Shown here: one piece after another, positions 52,814 through 62,275 of the stretch
Layout: every line of letters starts with the position of its first letter
How positions within the stretch are numbered: position 1 is the stretch's first letter
Assembly: GCA_019638495.1 (NCBI GenBank)
Contig: JAHBTQ010000001.1
Span: 310,001-374,000 of the forward strand
From: Taibaiella sp.
GTDB lineage: Bacteria > Bacteroidota > Bacteroidia > Chitinophagales > Chitinophagaceae
Reading direction: 5' to 3'
DNA: 64,000 bases
Made by a program: the position numbers and the translations under genes
The notes under the pieces: model-generated
Database searches by the model: none
What the model was told of the DNA's origin: nothing
Seen by the model: only the letters and a program-made list of their open reading frames with translations

Positions 52814-53530
52814 CTATTTCTTTACTGTTGCTTTTTTCCAAACGAAATGTTCCTTCCAGTCTTCTATGAGTACGTCATACCTAAAACCAGCTGCCCCAGA
52901 TGTTGACTTCAAACTTGGAACTATTATATCAGGAAAACTCTTTTTGATTCTTGATACTTGTGCACAAATATTTGGTGTAGTCTTGCTGTCTGCACTGAAG
53001 TTAATCAACACCTTGGCTGGCTTGTATTTCTTAATAACTTCTATTATCTCTTCGGTGTTCCAAACAGGGAAAGCGTTTTCAATTGCTGTGTCTGGAAAAT
53101 TGTCATATATACTGTTGAAAGTTAGTGGGTTAATTGCTTTAACGATATCGGTGATTAATACCTTGTTTTTATAGCAAAATTCTTGTTGCTTTTTAAACAC
53201 CTTCTCCCTGTCCATCCCAACATAAAATTTAAGTCCGTTGTAATTAATTGTATTAATACCAGTTTGAGAATAGAAATGGTTGTCATTTATAAAATCCATA
53301 ATTTTCCAAAACCTATTTTGCGGTCTGTCATAGAAGTTCTTGACTTGGTTAAACTTCTTAAATTTCCTTGAGTTTTCTATTAAGGCGAATCGAGCTTTTT
53401 CATCCCTATCTAATTTTGAAAAATCTGGAAGTCCGGGATTGAATGTTCCGATTATTACGATGTTTACTTTGTCATAATTCGCGGTTGATGTCAGTCTTTC
53501 GATGAATCTATGATTGATTGAGATGGCCAT
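52814..53530 (-). CDS. Uracil-DNA glycosylase superfamily-like protein
   Basis: A 238-residue protein in the AT-rich island. IVIIGTFNPGLPDF is like motif A of the UDG superfamily, followed by FYDRPQNRFWKIMDFI, the FYxxxxNxFW pattern of Mug/DUF-type members, and a possible second motif AKVLINFSADSKTTPN. Such proteins remove uracil or mismatched bases, but many members of this branch are untested and may bind other nucleic acids. Base use is clearly more AT-rich than neighbours, suggesting acquisition by transfer. It is codirectional with the nuclease-like gene, 216 bases downstream. Confidence 0.6.
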   Translation of the reverse strand: MAISINHRFIERLTSTANYDKVNIVIIGTFNPGLPDFSKLDRDEKARFALIENSRKFKKFNQVKNFYDRPQNRFWKIMDFINDNHFYSQTGINTINYNGLKFYVGMDREKVFKKQQEFCYKNKVLITDIVKAINPLTFNSIYDNFPDTAIENAFPVWNTEEIIEVIKKYKPAKVLINFSADSKTTPNICAQVSRIKKSFPDIIVPSLKSTSGAAGFRYDVLIEDWKEHFVWKKATVKK

Positions 53531-53746
53531 AAGGATAAAGTTTTACCAATTCGAATTATGTTATGCTGAACTCGCAACGAACAATTCGGATATTGTCGTA
53601 GGCGAGTATTGTTAGTGTAAAACCTAAATCGATGAACTAATGTTGCTCCTATCATAAAGGACCAATCGAAAGTATTTAGCTCCGCTTTGGAGACACTTTG
53701 TCAGCGGATTTTTTCTGTGTCTTCAATTCGTTTGCAAATTTCTTTA

Positions 53747-54607
53747 TCAATCTCCTATCTCGTAATAATCTTCGTCTCCATACCATTCAGATGTGTCTAC
53801 ATCAAACTCGTCCACCTCACCGTTTTGATATGGAAAATCATCATCTATTTCGTATCTTACTTTAGTCTCAAAAGTAAAACTCTTTTTTAAGTCAAGTCCA
53901 TCGCCATCACGTCTTTCCTGCCTTGATCCATATTGTAGTGTAACGTCCAAATCACCGAAAACAGAAACGATTATCTCCCGGTCAGTTATTTCATAAAGGT
54001 GGTAGTCTGCGACACTAACGCTGTCTATAGAATAATGTGGGGCTATATACTCAAGATTCTCAAAGTAATTTGATACTACCGATGAGATCATGTGTCTTTC
54101 AATGTGACCGTCTAAAAACACTTTTAGTTGCTCACGGTAATTTTCTATGCTTTGAACAAAGTTCTTAAATGCTGACAATACCTCGTTTTTATTTTTCTCT
54201 ATTTCGTTTTCTTGCAAGTCAAAAACATCAGGGTTAATATGCGTGTATTTGCTTAGGGTGTCAATTACTTCTTTAACTTTTTTTATGGTTTCATTTAGTG
54301 CTTCAATATTAAAACCCCATTTGTAAAGTGTCGTATTAGTTATACCACCTTGAATTGCATACCTAATCCTTTGTGATCTTGTTGGTTTACCGTCTTCTGT
54401 TTCCTTTTTGTACCAACTACAATTTTTTACATTCTGTTCCGGGGCAAGCCTATGTAAAAAATGTCTGGACAACTCTCTTATAGAATAAGCAAAATTGTTA
54501 TAACGCAATTTGTTACTTGGCTCGCTAAGACTTGCTAGTGACGCTTCAAACAAATCTATTTCAAACTGTGATGTCAAGAGTCGCTTAATGTCGTTTATGT
54601 CGTTCAT
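53747..54607 (-). CDS. Protein resembling pPIWI-associating nucleases (group 2)
   Basis: A 286-residue protein of the AT-rich island. The helical N-terminal half contains KLRYNNFAYSIRELSRHFLH, RLAPEQNVKNCSWYKKE, TRSQRIRYAIQGGI and VIDTLSKYTHINPDVF; the C-terminal half is beta-rich and acidic (FGDLDVTLQYGSRQERRDGD). I recall this pattern from proteins annotated as predicted pPIWI-associating nucleases, found near prokaryotic PIWI/RE defence genes, but no pPIWI gene is here. No nuclease motif is obvious by eye. The ATG at 54607 is chosen over a TTG 19 codons upstream. It lies just downstream of the infB terminator on the same strand. Confidence 0.5.
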   Translation of the reverse strand: MNDINDIKRLLTSQFEIDLFEASLASLSEPSNKLRYNNFAYSIRELSRHFLHRLAPEQNVKNCSWYKKETEDGKPTRSQRIRYAIQGGITNTTLYKWGFNIEALNETIKKVKEVIDTLSKYTHINPDVFDLQENEIEKNKNEVLSAFKNFVQSIENYREQLKVFLDGHIERHMISSVVSNYFENLEYIAPHYSIDSVSVADYHLYEITDREIIVSVFGDLDVTLQYGSRQERRDGDGLDLKKSFTFETKVRYEIDDDFPYQNGEVDEFDVDTSEWYGDEDYYEIGD

Positions 54608-54709
54608 AAAAATTGCAGCAAAGGTTTCGGTCTCTCTTGACCCTCGCCTCTTTTTGCTAGGCAAAAGGGCACTTGGGAACTAAAGATGATTATTTTTCCG
54701 GAAAACAAA

Positions 54710-54740
54710 AAAAGGGCACCTCTACACGAGATGCCCTTTT
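54710..54740 (-). terminator. Intrinsic terminator of infB
   Basis: On the minus strand AAAAGGGCATCT (54729-54740) pairs with AGGTGCCCTTTT (54710-54721, one G-U), followed by further Ts (A-run at 54706-54713). It lies 22 bases after the infB stop. Confidence 0.85.
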
Positions 54741-54762
54741 GCTTTTATCTATCCACTGATTA

Positions 54763-57700
54763 TTACAGCGTACGTTTCACCGATACTTCTTCGTAGCCTT
54801 CTACTATGTCGCCTACGCGCAGGTCGTTGTAGTTCTTTATAGAGAGACCACATTCGTAGCCCGCGTTCACTTCCTTCACATCGTCCTTGAAGCGTTTCAG
54901 AGAGCCCAGCTCGCCTGTGTACACCACTATACCGTCGCGCACTAGGTTCACCTTCGTCTGGCGGGTCATCTTGCCATCCAGCACATAGCAACCGGCAATG
55001 GTACCCACGCCCGTGATCTTGAACGTTTCGCGTACCTCCACATTGGCCACTGTCTTCTTTTCCACCTTTGGTTCCAGCAGACCTTCCATCGCGCTCTTCA
55101 CTTCCTCTATCGCATCGTAGATGATAGAGTAGGTGCGTATCTCGATGTTCTCCTGTTCTGCCAGCTTCGATGCCTGCGATGATGGCCGCACCTGGAAGCC
55201 CAGGATGATGGCATCTGATGCCGTTGCCAGCAATACATCGCTCTCTGTGATCTGGCCCACACCCTTGTGCACCACGTTCACCGCTACTTCCGGAGTAGAG
55301 AGTTTCTGCAGTGAGTCGCTCAGCGCCTCTACAGAACCATCGAAGTCGCCCTTGATGATAACACCCAGCTCCTTGAAGTTGCCCAGTGCCAGTCGGCGGC
55401 CAATTTCGTCCAGCGTAATGTGCTTGCGTGCACGTATGCCCTGCTCGCGCATAATCTGTGCACGGTGGTTGGCTACGTCCTTAGCCTCATTTTCCTCAGC
55501 ATATATCTTGAACTTCTCACCCGCCTGTGGTGCACCGTTCAGACCCAGCACCTGCACGGGTGCCGATGGCCCTGCCGACTGCACACGCTGGCCGCGTTCG
55601 TTGAACATGGCTTTGATCTTACCGTAGTACTGACCGCACACCGCCATGTCGCCCTGGTTCAGTGTACCGTTCTGTATCAGGATGGTAGACTGGTAGCCAC
55701 GTCCCTTGTCCAGAGATGCTTCTATCACGCTTCCCAGTGCCGGCCTGTCAGGGTTTGCTTTCAGATCCAGCATTTCAGCCTCAAGGCCAATTTTTTCCAG
55801 CAGCAGATCTATGTTCAGACCCTTCTTCGCTGATATTTCCTGGCTCTGGAATTTACCACCCCAGTCTTCTACCAGGATGTTCATACCGGCCAGTTGTTCC
55901 TTTATCTTTTCAGGGTTAGCACCCTCTTTATCTATCTTGTTGATAGCAAATATCATAGGCAGTGCCGCAGCCTGTGCGTGCGATATGGCCTCACGCGTTT
56001 GTGGCATTATCGCATCGTCAGCCGCCACTACTATCACAGCTACGTCGGCCACCTTGGCACCACGCGCACGCATCGCGGTAAACGCTTCGTGACCCGGAGT
56101 ATCGAGGAAGGTGATCCTCTTTCCTGTTGCTGTCTTCACCTGGTAGGCACCTATGTGCTGGGTGATGCCACCGGCCTCGCCCGCTACCACATTTGCACTG
56201 CGTATATAGTCAAGGAGCGATGTCTTACCATGGTCTACGTGACCCATGATGGTAACGATCGGTGCACGCGGCACCAGGTTCTCCTCGTCATCTACTTCTT
56301 CCGTATCATCGTCAGCTTCCTGCTCCAGGTTTATGAATTCTACCTCGTAGCCAAACTCGCTCGATACCAGTTCAATTACTTCTGCATCCAGGCGCTGATT
56401 GATAGACACCATGATGCCCAGGCTCATACACTTGCTGATAACGTCAGCGAAGCTTACGTCCAGCAGGCTCGCCAGTTCGCTCACAGAGATAAACTCTGTT
56501 ACCTGTATAACGTTGTCCTGCTCAGAGTTTTCAGCCGCTGCACGCTTTTCAGCCATTTCGTCGCGCTTATTACGACGGTATTTGGCCTTCAGGTTTTTGC
56601 TACGGGTAGATCCTGTAAGCTTGGCCTGCGTTTCGCGTATCTTATCCTGTATTGCTTTTGTATCAATCTCCTGCTGCTGAGGCGACACGAAGCCACCACG
56701 CTGACCCGGACCACCCGGGCCTCTGCGGTCGCCTCCCGGCCTTGGGCCACGGCCATCGCGCTGACCTGGACCGCCCGGGCCACCTGGGCCCCTGCGGTCG
56801 CCGGGACCACCCATACCAGGCCTGCCGCCTTGCTGTGGGCCACGGTTGTCACCCGGCCTTGCATTGGTTTCAGGTTTCTTATCTACCGGTATGCGCTTAC
56901 GCTTACGCTTTTCGCGGCTATCGGTTCTTCCGGCCGCCTGGTTCACAGGCAGTTCTATTTTACCAATTATCTTAGGACCCTCCAGCCTCGGAGCCTTCAT
57001 TTCTATATGCTCCACGCGTGGTGCCTCTTCGTCGGCCTCAGCAGGCGGCGCAGGGGCAGGCGTAGCAGCAGGGGCTTCTGCCACCGGTGCAGGGGCGGGG
57101 GCAGGGGCTGCAGGTTCTTCTGCGCGTGCCACCACCTCTTCAGGCTGCTCTTCCTTTACTTCCTTAGCTTTGGCCTCTTTCTTAGCTGGTTCCTTTTTAG
57201 CGGCAGCTTTTGAAGGCTTTGCAGCATCCAGGTCTATCTTACCTACTATTTTCGGCCCGCCGATCTTCGGCGCTTTCACTTCCGGCACTACTTCTTCAGC
57301 CTTCACCGCTTCTGGTGCTGCTGCCACAGGCTCTTCCACCTTTGGTGCAGGCGGCGGCGGTGGTGGCGGTGGCGCAGGAGCTTCCGCAACAGGCTCAGCC
57401 ACAGGCGCTACGGCCGGCTTTTCCTCCGGGGCTTTCTCCTTCACCTTTGCGGGCTTTGGCTGCTCTGCTGCCGGTTTGGCCGGTTCTTCCTTCTTGTCCT
57501 TTACAGTAATGTCAAGCTCTTCCTTCGTCTTCTTGATACCTTCCAGCAAAGATCCTTTCGGCAGCGATATATTATCGCTCTTTTGCTTATCACGCTTGTC
57601 CTGGGCAAACTCCACCTGCAGAGCGCTATACATTTGCTCTGTAAGCTTGGCGTTAGGGTTGCTGCTTATGCTGCTCACCTCGAAGCCTTTATCCGTAAGG

Positions 57701-57780
57701 AATTCCATAAGGGTATCCTTTCCGATATTAAACTCCTTGGCTGCTGCCAGCACCCTGGGCGTATTTGTTGTTGTACTCAT
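54763..57780 (-). CDS. infB: Translation initiation factor IF-2
   Basis: A 1005-residue IF-2. An N-terminal IF2_N helix ([20 protein letters not shown]) is followed by a long Ala/Pro/Glu/Lys-rich region (about 90-330, with PPPPPPPP) and a Gly/Arg-rich basic segment (about 310-370). The G domain has [12 protein letters not shown] (near residue 513), [15 protein letters not shown] and [10 protein letters not shown]; domains II-IV follow with the usual [19 protein letters not shown]-terminus. It places initiator tRNA on the 30S subunit. It is the third gene of rimP-nusA-infB and has its own terminator. The extended low-complexity N-terminus is typical for Bacteroidota. Confidence 0.97.
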   Translation of the reverse strand: MSTTTNTPRVLAAAKEFNIGKDTLMEFLTDKGFEVSSISSNPNAKLTEQMYSALQVEFAQDKRDKQKSDNISLPKGSLLEGIKKTKEELDITVKDKKEEPAKPAAEQPKPAKVKEKAPEEKPAVAPVAEPVAEAPAPPPPPPPPAPKVEEPVAAAPEAVKAEEVVPEVKAPKIGGPKIVGKIDLDAAKPSKAAAKKEPAKKEAKAKEVKEEQPEEVVARAEEPAAPAPAPAPVAEAPAATPAPAPPAEADEEAPRVEHIEMKAPRLEGPKIIGKIELPVNQAAGRTDSREKRKRKRIPVDKKPETNARPGDNRGPQQGGRPGMGGPGDRRGPGGPGGPGQRDGRGPRPGGDRRGPGGPGQRGGFVSPQQQEIDTKAIQDKIRETQAKLTGSTRSKNLKAKYRRNKRDEMAEKRAAAENSEQDNVIQVTEFISVSELASLLDVSFADVISKCMSLGIMVSINQRLDAEVIELVSSEFGYEVEFINLEQEADDDTEEVDDEENLVPRAPIVTIMGHVDHGKTSLLDYIRSANVVAGEAGGITQHIGAYQVKTATGKRITFLDTPGHEAFTAMRARGAKVADVAVIVVAADDAIMPQTREAISHAQAAALPMIFAINKIDKEGANPEKIKEQLAGMNILVEDWGGKFQSQEISAKKGLNIDLLLEKIGLEAEMLDLKANPDRPALGSVIEASLDKGRGYQSTILIQNGTLNQGDMAVCGQYYGKIKAMFNERGQRVQSAGPSAPVQVLGLNGAPQAGEKFKIYAEENEAKDVANHRAQIMREQGIRARKHITLDEIGRRLALGNFKELGVIIKGDFDGSVEALSDSLQKLSTPEVAVNVVHKGVGQITESDVLLATASDAIILGFQVRPSSQASKLAEQENIEIRTYSIIYDAIEEVKSAMEGLLEPKVEKKTVANVEVRETFKITGVGTIAGCYVLDGKMTRQTKVNLVRDGIVVYTGELGSLKRFKDDVKEVNAGYECGLSIKNYNDLRVGDIVEGYEEVSVKRTL

Positions 57781-57913
57781 TCTACTTTTTCCTTATCAAA
57801 TATTTTTTTCTGTTCGGCCATTACGGCCCTGCCCTGCCCACAAACGTACGCCATTTTTCACGGAAAACGGCATTAAGCCTCTATTTCGCTATTGCATAGA
57901 TATCACGTTTTGG

Positions 57914-59167
57914 TTAGGCGTTTTGGTCTTCGCTGAACTCTGCTTCCAGTATCCTGCGAACGTCGCGAACGGTTTCTTCTTCAAGGTCTGTACGGCGAAC
58001 CAGCTCATCGGCAGACAGCTCTAACACGCTCAGTGCGGTGTCGCAACCTATGCGCTTAAACTCATCTATGATCCATGGTTCAATCTCGTCTGCAAATTCA
58101 TCCAGGTCGATATCGTACTCTACATCATCTTTCACATCACGATAAACATCTATACTATAGCCGGTCAGTTCCTGGGCCAGTTTGATGTTTACACCCTTCT
58201 TGCCAATGGCCAATGACACCTGGTCAGGGTCAAGGTATACGTCAGCCTTCATGGTCTCGTGGTTAAGCTCCATCTTATTGATGCGCGCCGGCGTGAGCGA
58301 GCGTTGCAGCAAAAGCTGGATGTTATTAGTATAGTTAATAATGTCAATATTTTCGTTGCGCAGCTCACGAACGATGCCATGGATACGGCTACCCTTCATA
58401 CCCACACATGCGCCCACCGGATCTATACGGTCGTCATAGCTTTCTACTGCTACCTTAGCACGCTCGCCCGGCTCACGAACGATCTTCTTTATCACTATAA
58501 GGCCATCCATTATTTCCGGCACCTCTATTTCCAGAAGTTTCTCAAGGAATGAAGGATGCGTGCGGCTGAGGATGATGATAGGAGAGTTGTTCCGCATCTC
58601 CACCTTCTTCACCACAGCGCGTACCGTTTCGCCTTTCTTAAAGAAGTCTGTAGGTATCTGCTCACTCTTTGGCATTATCAGCTCATTTCCTTCATCGTCA
58701 AGCAGCAATATTTCCTTTTTCCATATCTGGTACACCTCGCCATTGATGATGTCACCAATGCGGTCAGCATATTTCTTCAGCAGGTTATTCTTCTTCAGGT
58801 CGCCGATACGTGCAGCCAGCGTCTGCTTGGCAGCCAGGATGGCACGGCGGCCAAAGTTGCGCACATCTACTTCCTCATATACCTCTTCACCAACGCTATA
58901 GTCAGGTTCGATCTTTATGGCTTCAGAATACGGTATCTGCAGGTTTTCATCCTCTACCATATCGTCCTCTACTATCTCGCGCCTGCGGAATATTTCAAGG
59001 TCACCCGTCTGGTCATTGACGATAACGTCAAAGTTCTCATCCGTCACATATTTCTTACGGAGCAACGTTTTGAAAACGTCTTCCAATACCTTCATGAGGG
59101 TAGGCCTGTCAATGTTTTCGGCGTCTTTAAACTCCTGGAAGGAGTCGATGAGATTGATGCTTGCCAT
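57914..59167 (-). CDS. nusA: Transcription termination/antitermination factor NusA
   Basis: A 417-residue NusA. The N-terminal polymerase-binding domain (about 1-130) is followed by S1 (about 132-200, EVYQIWKKEILLLDDEG), KH1 with DPVGACVGMKGSRIHGIVREL and KH2 with DPDQVSLAIGKKGVNIKLA (shown as family signatures, within single KH loops). An acidic segment and a short helix-hairpin-like C-terminus (ELSADELVRRTDLEEETV) close it. The ATG at 59167 is preferred to a GTG three codons earlier. It is second in the rimP-nusA-infB operon, 49 bases after rimP. Confidence 0.96.
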   Translation of the reverse strand: MASINLIDSFQEFKDAENIDRPTLMKVLEDVFKTLLRKKYVTDENFDVIVNDQTGDLEIFRRREIVEDDMVEDENLQIPYSEAIKIEPDYSVGEEVYEEVDVRNFGRRAILAAKQTLAARIGDLKKNNLLKKYADRIGDIINGEVYQIWKKEILLLDDEGNELIMPKSEQIPTDFFKKGETVRAVVKKVEMRNNSPIIILSRTHPSFLEKLLEIEVPEIMDGLIVIKKIVREPGERAKVAVESYDDRIDPVGACVGMKGSRIHGIVRELRNENIDIINYTNNIQLLLQRSLTPARINKMELNHETMKADVYLDPDQVSLAIGKKGVNIKLAQELTGYSIDVYRDVKDDVEYDIDLDEFADEIEPWIIDEFKRIGCDTALSVLELSADELVRRTDLEEETVRDVRRILEAEFSEDQNA

Positions 59168-59216
59168 AGTATTCACTTTTGTGCGCTGTGCCCGCCCCCG
59201 GGCGCAAGCGTGTTAA

Positions 59217-59672
59217 TTAAAAAATAATCTGAACGACTGTTTTTTTGATGTTTATAAATGGTATTTCTGTATTTATTTTTTCATGTGGCTTCTTGCCCTT
59301 CATTTCCAGCAGCAGGTGGTCTTCCGTCACCTCCCTTAAAAAGCCAACCTTCTCAGAATCATCCGTCAGCGTCACTGCTACCTTGCGGCCAATATTCTTT
59401 TTGTACTGGCGCATCTGCATCAGCGGCTCGTCTACACCGGGGCTTGATACCTCCAGCGAAAAGTCACCGTCAGGAAACAGCTCAGCCGCTTCCATAGCAG
59501 CATACAGCTTCTTGTTTACAGAAGAAGCTTTGTTTATAGAAAACCCGCTATCGGAGTCAAGAAATACCTTGACATTGTTCGTTGGTTTTATACGAATATT
59601 CACCACAAACATGTCGGTACCGTCTATGATCGGCTCCAGCAGGGAATACACTTTTTCAATTATATCGGACAT
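59217..59672 (-). CDS. rimP: Ribosome maturation factor RimP
   Basis: A 151-residue RimP, needed for 30S maturation. The N-terminal domain has VFLDSDSGFSINKASSVNKK (the D-x-D-x-G motif region) and SLEVSSPGVDEPL, and the C-terminal Sm-like domain ends in INTEIPFINIKKTVVQ. The start ATG at 59672 is at the first helix (MSDIIEKV). It is the first gene of the rimP-nusA-infB operon, with a good promoter and a hairpin in the leader. Confidence 0.92.
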   Translation of the reverse strand: MSDIIEKVYSLLEPIIDGTDMFVVNIRIKPTNNVKVFLDSDSGFSINKASSVNKKLYAAMEAAELFPDGDFSLEVSSPGVDEPLMQMRQYKKNIGRKVAVTLTDDSEKVGFLREVTEDHLLLEMKGKKPHEKINTEIPFINIKKTVVQIIF

Positions 59673-59686
59673 GGCTAACAATAAAG

Positions 59687-59709
59687 GAGGGGACAACCAG
59701 TGTCCCCTC
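59687..59709 (-). promoter_or_regulatory. Hairpin in the rimP-nusA-infB leader
   Basis: GAGGGGACA (59687-59695) pairs perfectly with TGTCCCCTC (59701-59709) around a five-base loop. On the transcript it is followed by CTTTATTGTT and, 14 bases on, by the rimP ATG. Position and partial U-run suggest an attenuator or a translation-control site. Confidence 0.5.
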
Positions 59710-59729
59710 TCATGTGATTAAATCCGATG

Positions 59730-59760
59730 CAAATGTAGGGGAAATATATGAATTGGCAAA
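59730..59760 (-). promoter_or_regulatory. Bacteroidota-type promoter of rimP-nusA-infB
   Basis: On the minus strand TTTG (59757-59760) is followed after 19 bases by TACATTTG (59730-59737). Both elements match the consensus fully. The start of transcription should be near 59724, giving a leader of about 50 bases. Confidence 0.7.
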
Positions 59761-59941
59761 AAGGTACTGTTAAATGTGGGCAACAAATGAAATATGATTG
59801 CCATTCAATTGGGATCTTTCACATAACAAACATGTGATTTCCGGAATTCCGGCTCTGCAAAACATTCCCTCTATCTGATATGCGATGAATACTATGGGGC
59901 AACACTGCATTTCCCCGTAATTTTACGACCCGAAACCGATA

Positions 59942-61072
59942 ATGATGAGTGAGTTGCAGAATTTATATGAGCGCGCCCTGCGTTTTGAGTTTTTAAGTGC
60001 CGAGGAAGGTATGTACCTTTTTGAGCAAGCCCCGCTGGCCGACCTGACCTTTGTAGCCAACGAGCTGCGCAAGATACAGGTGCCGCACGGAAAGGTAACC
60101 TGGCAGATAGACCGTAACGTAAACACTACCAACGTTTGCGTGGCCAACTGCAAATTCTGCAATTTTTACCGCATACCCGGCCATCCGGAAGCATACATTA
60201 CAGACATTGAGACTTACAAAGTTAAGATAGAAGAAACACTGCGCTATGGCGGAGACCAGCTGCTACTGCAGGGCGGCCACCACCCGGACCTGGGCCTCGC
60301 GTTCTATGTCGACCTCTTCAGCACACTGAAGAAACTATACCCCACGCTGAAGCTACACACGCTGGGGCCGCCGGAAATAGCACACATTACCAAGCTGGAA
60401 AAAAGCACACACCGCGAAGTGCTGAAAGCGCTGATGGAAGCCGGCATGGACAGCCTGCCGGGCGCAGGCGCAGAGATACTTGACGACCGCGTTCGTCGCC
60501 TGGTATCAAACGGAAAGTGTGGCGCACAGGAGTGGCTCGACATTATGCACGAGGCGCACAAGCTGGGCCTCACCACCAGTGCTACTATGATGTTTGGTCA
60601 CGTGGAAACACTACAGGAGCGTTTTGAGCACCTGGTGAAGCTGCGCGAAGTGCAGGCTAAGAAACCTGCCGACGCAAAAGGCTTCCTTGCCTTCATTCCC
60701 TGGACATTCCAGGATGTAGACACACTGCTGCTGCGTATACGTGGCACCAAGAATCTTACTACTGCCGAGGAGTATATCCGCATGATAGCCATGAGTCGCA
60801 TCATGCTGCCCAATGTGAAGAACATACAGGCATCGTGGCTCACAGTGGGCCGCCAGGTAGCACAGATATGCCTGCACGGCGGCGCTAACGACTTTGGGTC
60901 CATCATGATAGAAGAGAATGTAGTGAGTGCTGCCGGAGCTCCGCACAGGTTCACCTCCCGCACCATACAGGAATGTATTCGCGAGGCAGGCTTTGAGCCA
61001 CAACTGCGCAACCAGCAATATGAGTTCCGCGAAATGCCTGCTGCTTTGGAGGAACAAGTGATAACCTACTAA
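59942..61072 (+). CDS. mqnC: Cyclic dehypoxanthinyl futalosine synthase
   Basis: A 376-residue radical SAM enzyme of the futalosine route to menaquinone. The cluster motif is C66-x3-C70-x2-C73 in NVCVANCKFCNFYR, which with QLLLQGGHHPDLGLAFYVDL and PGAGAEILDDRVR is specific for MqnC rather than MqnE. WTFQDVDTLLLR and ASWLTVGRQVAQICLHGGAND are also typical. It converts dehypoxanthine futalosine to its cyclic form. Other mqn genes are not in this window. There are two adjacent ATGs; the first is used. Confidence 0.92.
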   Translation: MMSELQNLYERALRFEFLSAEEGMYLFEQAPLADLTFVANELRKIQVPHGKVTWQIDRNVNTTNVCVANCKFCNFYRIPGHPEAYITDIETYKVKIEETLRYGGDQLLLQGGHHPDLGLAFYVDLFSTLKKLYPTLKLHTLGPPEIAHITKLEKSTHREVLKALMEAGMDSLPGAGAEILDDRVRRLVSNGKCGAQEWLDIMHEAHKLGLTTSATMMFGHVETLQERFEHLVKLREVQAKKPADAKGFLAFIPWTFQDVDTLLLRIRGTKNLTTAEEYIRMIAMSRIMLPNVKNIQASWLTVGRQVAQICLHGGANDFGSIMIEENVVSAAGAPHRFTSRTIQECIREAGFEPQLRNQQYEFREMPAALEEQVITY

Positions 61073-61105
61073 CGTAACAAACCGGAATGCTTATTTTTGA
61101 AAGCA

Positions 61106-61657
61106 ATGGGGCTTGACGTAGCTGGTATCATCATCATCATCGTATTCTTTATCCGTGGCTATATGAAGGGGCTGATAGTTGCAGCTTTTTCTGTCATTGC
61201 CATCTTATTGGGTATTCTCTGTGCTTTGAAACTTTCGCAATCCTTTGCTACCTGGCTGCTGGAGCATGACTATGTCTCCACACCCTGGGCCCAGGTTATC
61301 AGTTACATTGTGCTCTTTATAGGCGTGGTGCTGCTGGTGCGGCTCATAGGCAAAATGGTGGAGAAGGCCGTGGAGGGCATGTTGCTGGGCATTGTAAACA
61401 AGCTGCTGGGAGGCCTGCTATATGCCTTTCTGGGTGCAGTGGTCTGGAGCTCACTTTTGTGGATAGGCGGACGTGCACACATCATTCCCGAAAAGAGCAT
61501 TAAGGAGTCTGTTACCTATGCATCCCTGTCTGCCCTTGCGCCCTGGTTTTTTGAGGTCGCCGGCGCTCTGCTCCCATTTGCAAAAGACACCTTTGCCAAG
61601 CTGGCCCATTTCTTTGACACGCTAAACGCACAGCCGAAAGATGTGGGTACTCATTGA
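61106..61657 (+). CDS. CvpA family membrane protein
   Basis: A 183-residue protein with four membrane segments (about 5-22, 27-45, 62-85, 100-120): DVAGIIIIIVFFIRGYMKGL at the N-terminus is the CvpA signature. In E. coli CvpA is needed for colicin V production; in general the role is unclear and may be in envelope stress. The ATG at 61106 is used instead of a TTG three codons upstream. Its end overlaps the amidotransferase start by 17 bases. Confidence 0.88.
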   Translation: MGLDVAGIIIIIVFFIRGYMKGLIVAAFSVIAILLGILCALKLSQSFATWLLEHDYVSTPWAQVISYIVLFIGVVLLVRLIGKMVEKAVEGMLLGIVNKLLGGLLYAFLGAVVWSSLLWIGGRAHIIPEKSIKESVTYASLSALAPWFFEVAGALLPFAKDTFAKLAHFFDTLNAQPKDVGTH

Positions 61658-62207
61658 CAATTACGATTCGTTTACCTGGATACTGCAGCATTACCTGTTG
61701 CAGACAGGCAATGACTGTAAGGTCTTTCGCAACGATGAGATAAGCATTCATGAACTGGAACTGTTGAACCCCGAACGACTCATCATTTCTCCAGGTCCGG
61801 AGACACCACTGCAGGCGGGAATATCCATGCAGGCCATAGCTCACTTCTGCGATCGCATACCCATTCTTGGTGTGTGCCTCGGTCACCAGGCATTAGGCAT
61901 GCACTTCGGCGCCGAGTTGAAACATGCAGGCTACCCAATGCATGGAAAGACCAGTGAAATAACACATACCGAACATCCACTCTTCGCAGGCATCCCCACT
62001 ACCTACAATGTGATGCGTTACCACTCCCTTATTATCGACCACCTTGACAATACCGGACTGGAGTGCATAGCGCAAACGAGCGACGGCACTATAATGGCTT
62101 TAGCACACACACATCTTCCGTGTGTCGGGGTCCAGTTTCACCCCGAGTCCGTGGGCACTGAGCATGGGCTGGCTCTGTTGAAAAACTGGAGCGCGATGTA
62201 CAGGTAG
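61641..62207 (+). CDS. Anthranilate/aminodeoxychorismate synthase glutaminase component
   Basis: A 188-residue class I glutamine amidotransferase of the TrpG/PabA group. IDNYDSFTWILQHYL at the start, ISPGPETP, the nucleophile Cys79 in GVCLGHQALG and the His-Glu of GVQFHPESV are all present. It supplies ammonia for anthranilate or 4-amino-4-deoxychorismate synthesis. No TrpE or PabB is adjacent, so PabA (or a shared role) is as likely as TrpG. It overlaps cvpA by 17 bases. Unusually for TrpG/PabA, FTWIL replaces the common FTYNL. Confidence 0.9.
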   Translation: MWVLIDNYDSFTWILQHYLLQTGNDCKVFRNDEISIHELELLNPERLIISPGPETPLQAGISMQAIAHFCDRIPILGVCLGHQALGMHFGAELKHAGYPMHGKTSEITHTEHPLFAGIPTTYNVMRYHSLIIDHLDNTGLECIAQTSDGTIMALAHTHLPCVGVQFHPESVGTEHGLALLKNWSAMYR

Positions 62208-62221
62208 CATCAAAAAGAAAA

Positions 62222-62246
62222 CGAGAGCACCTATTGGTAGCTCCCG
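62222..62246 (-). terminator. Probable terminator of the PEBP-family gene
   Basis: On the minus strand CGGGAGC (62240-62246) pairs with GCTCTCG (62222-62228, one G-U), with an inner ACC/GGT pairing after a bulge, followed by TTTTCTTTTT. It starts 29 bases after the stop of the minus-strand gene. Confidence 0.65.
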
Positions 62247-62275
62247 CTTCTTTACTTCCTGCCGTCGGCGATCGC

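Noticed and set aside
55894..58024. Long plus-strand frames (439 and 392 codons) opposite infB
   Set aside because: They mirror the Ala/Pro/Gly-rich coding sequence of infB, have low-complexity composition and no family motifs. The minus-strand infB frame is certain.
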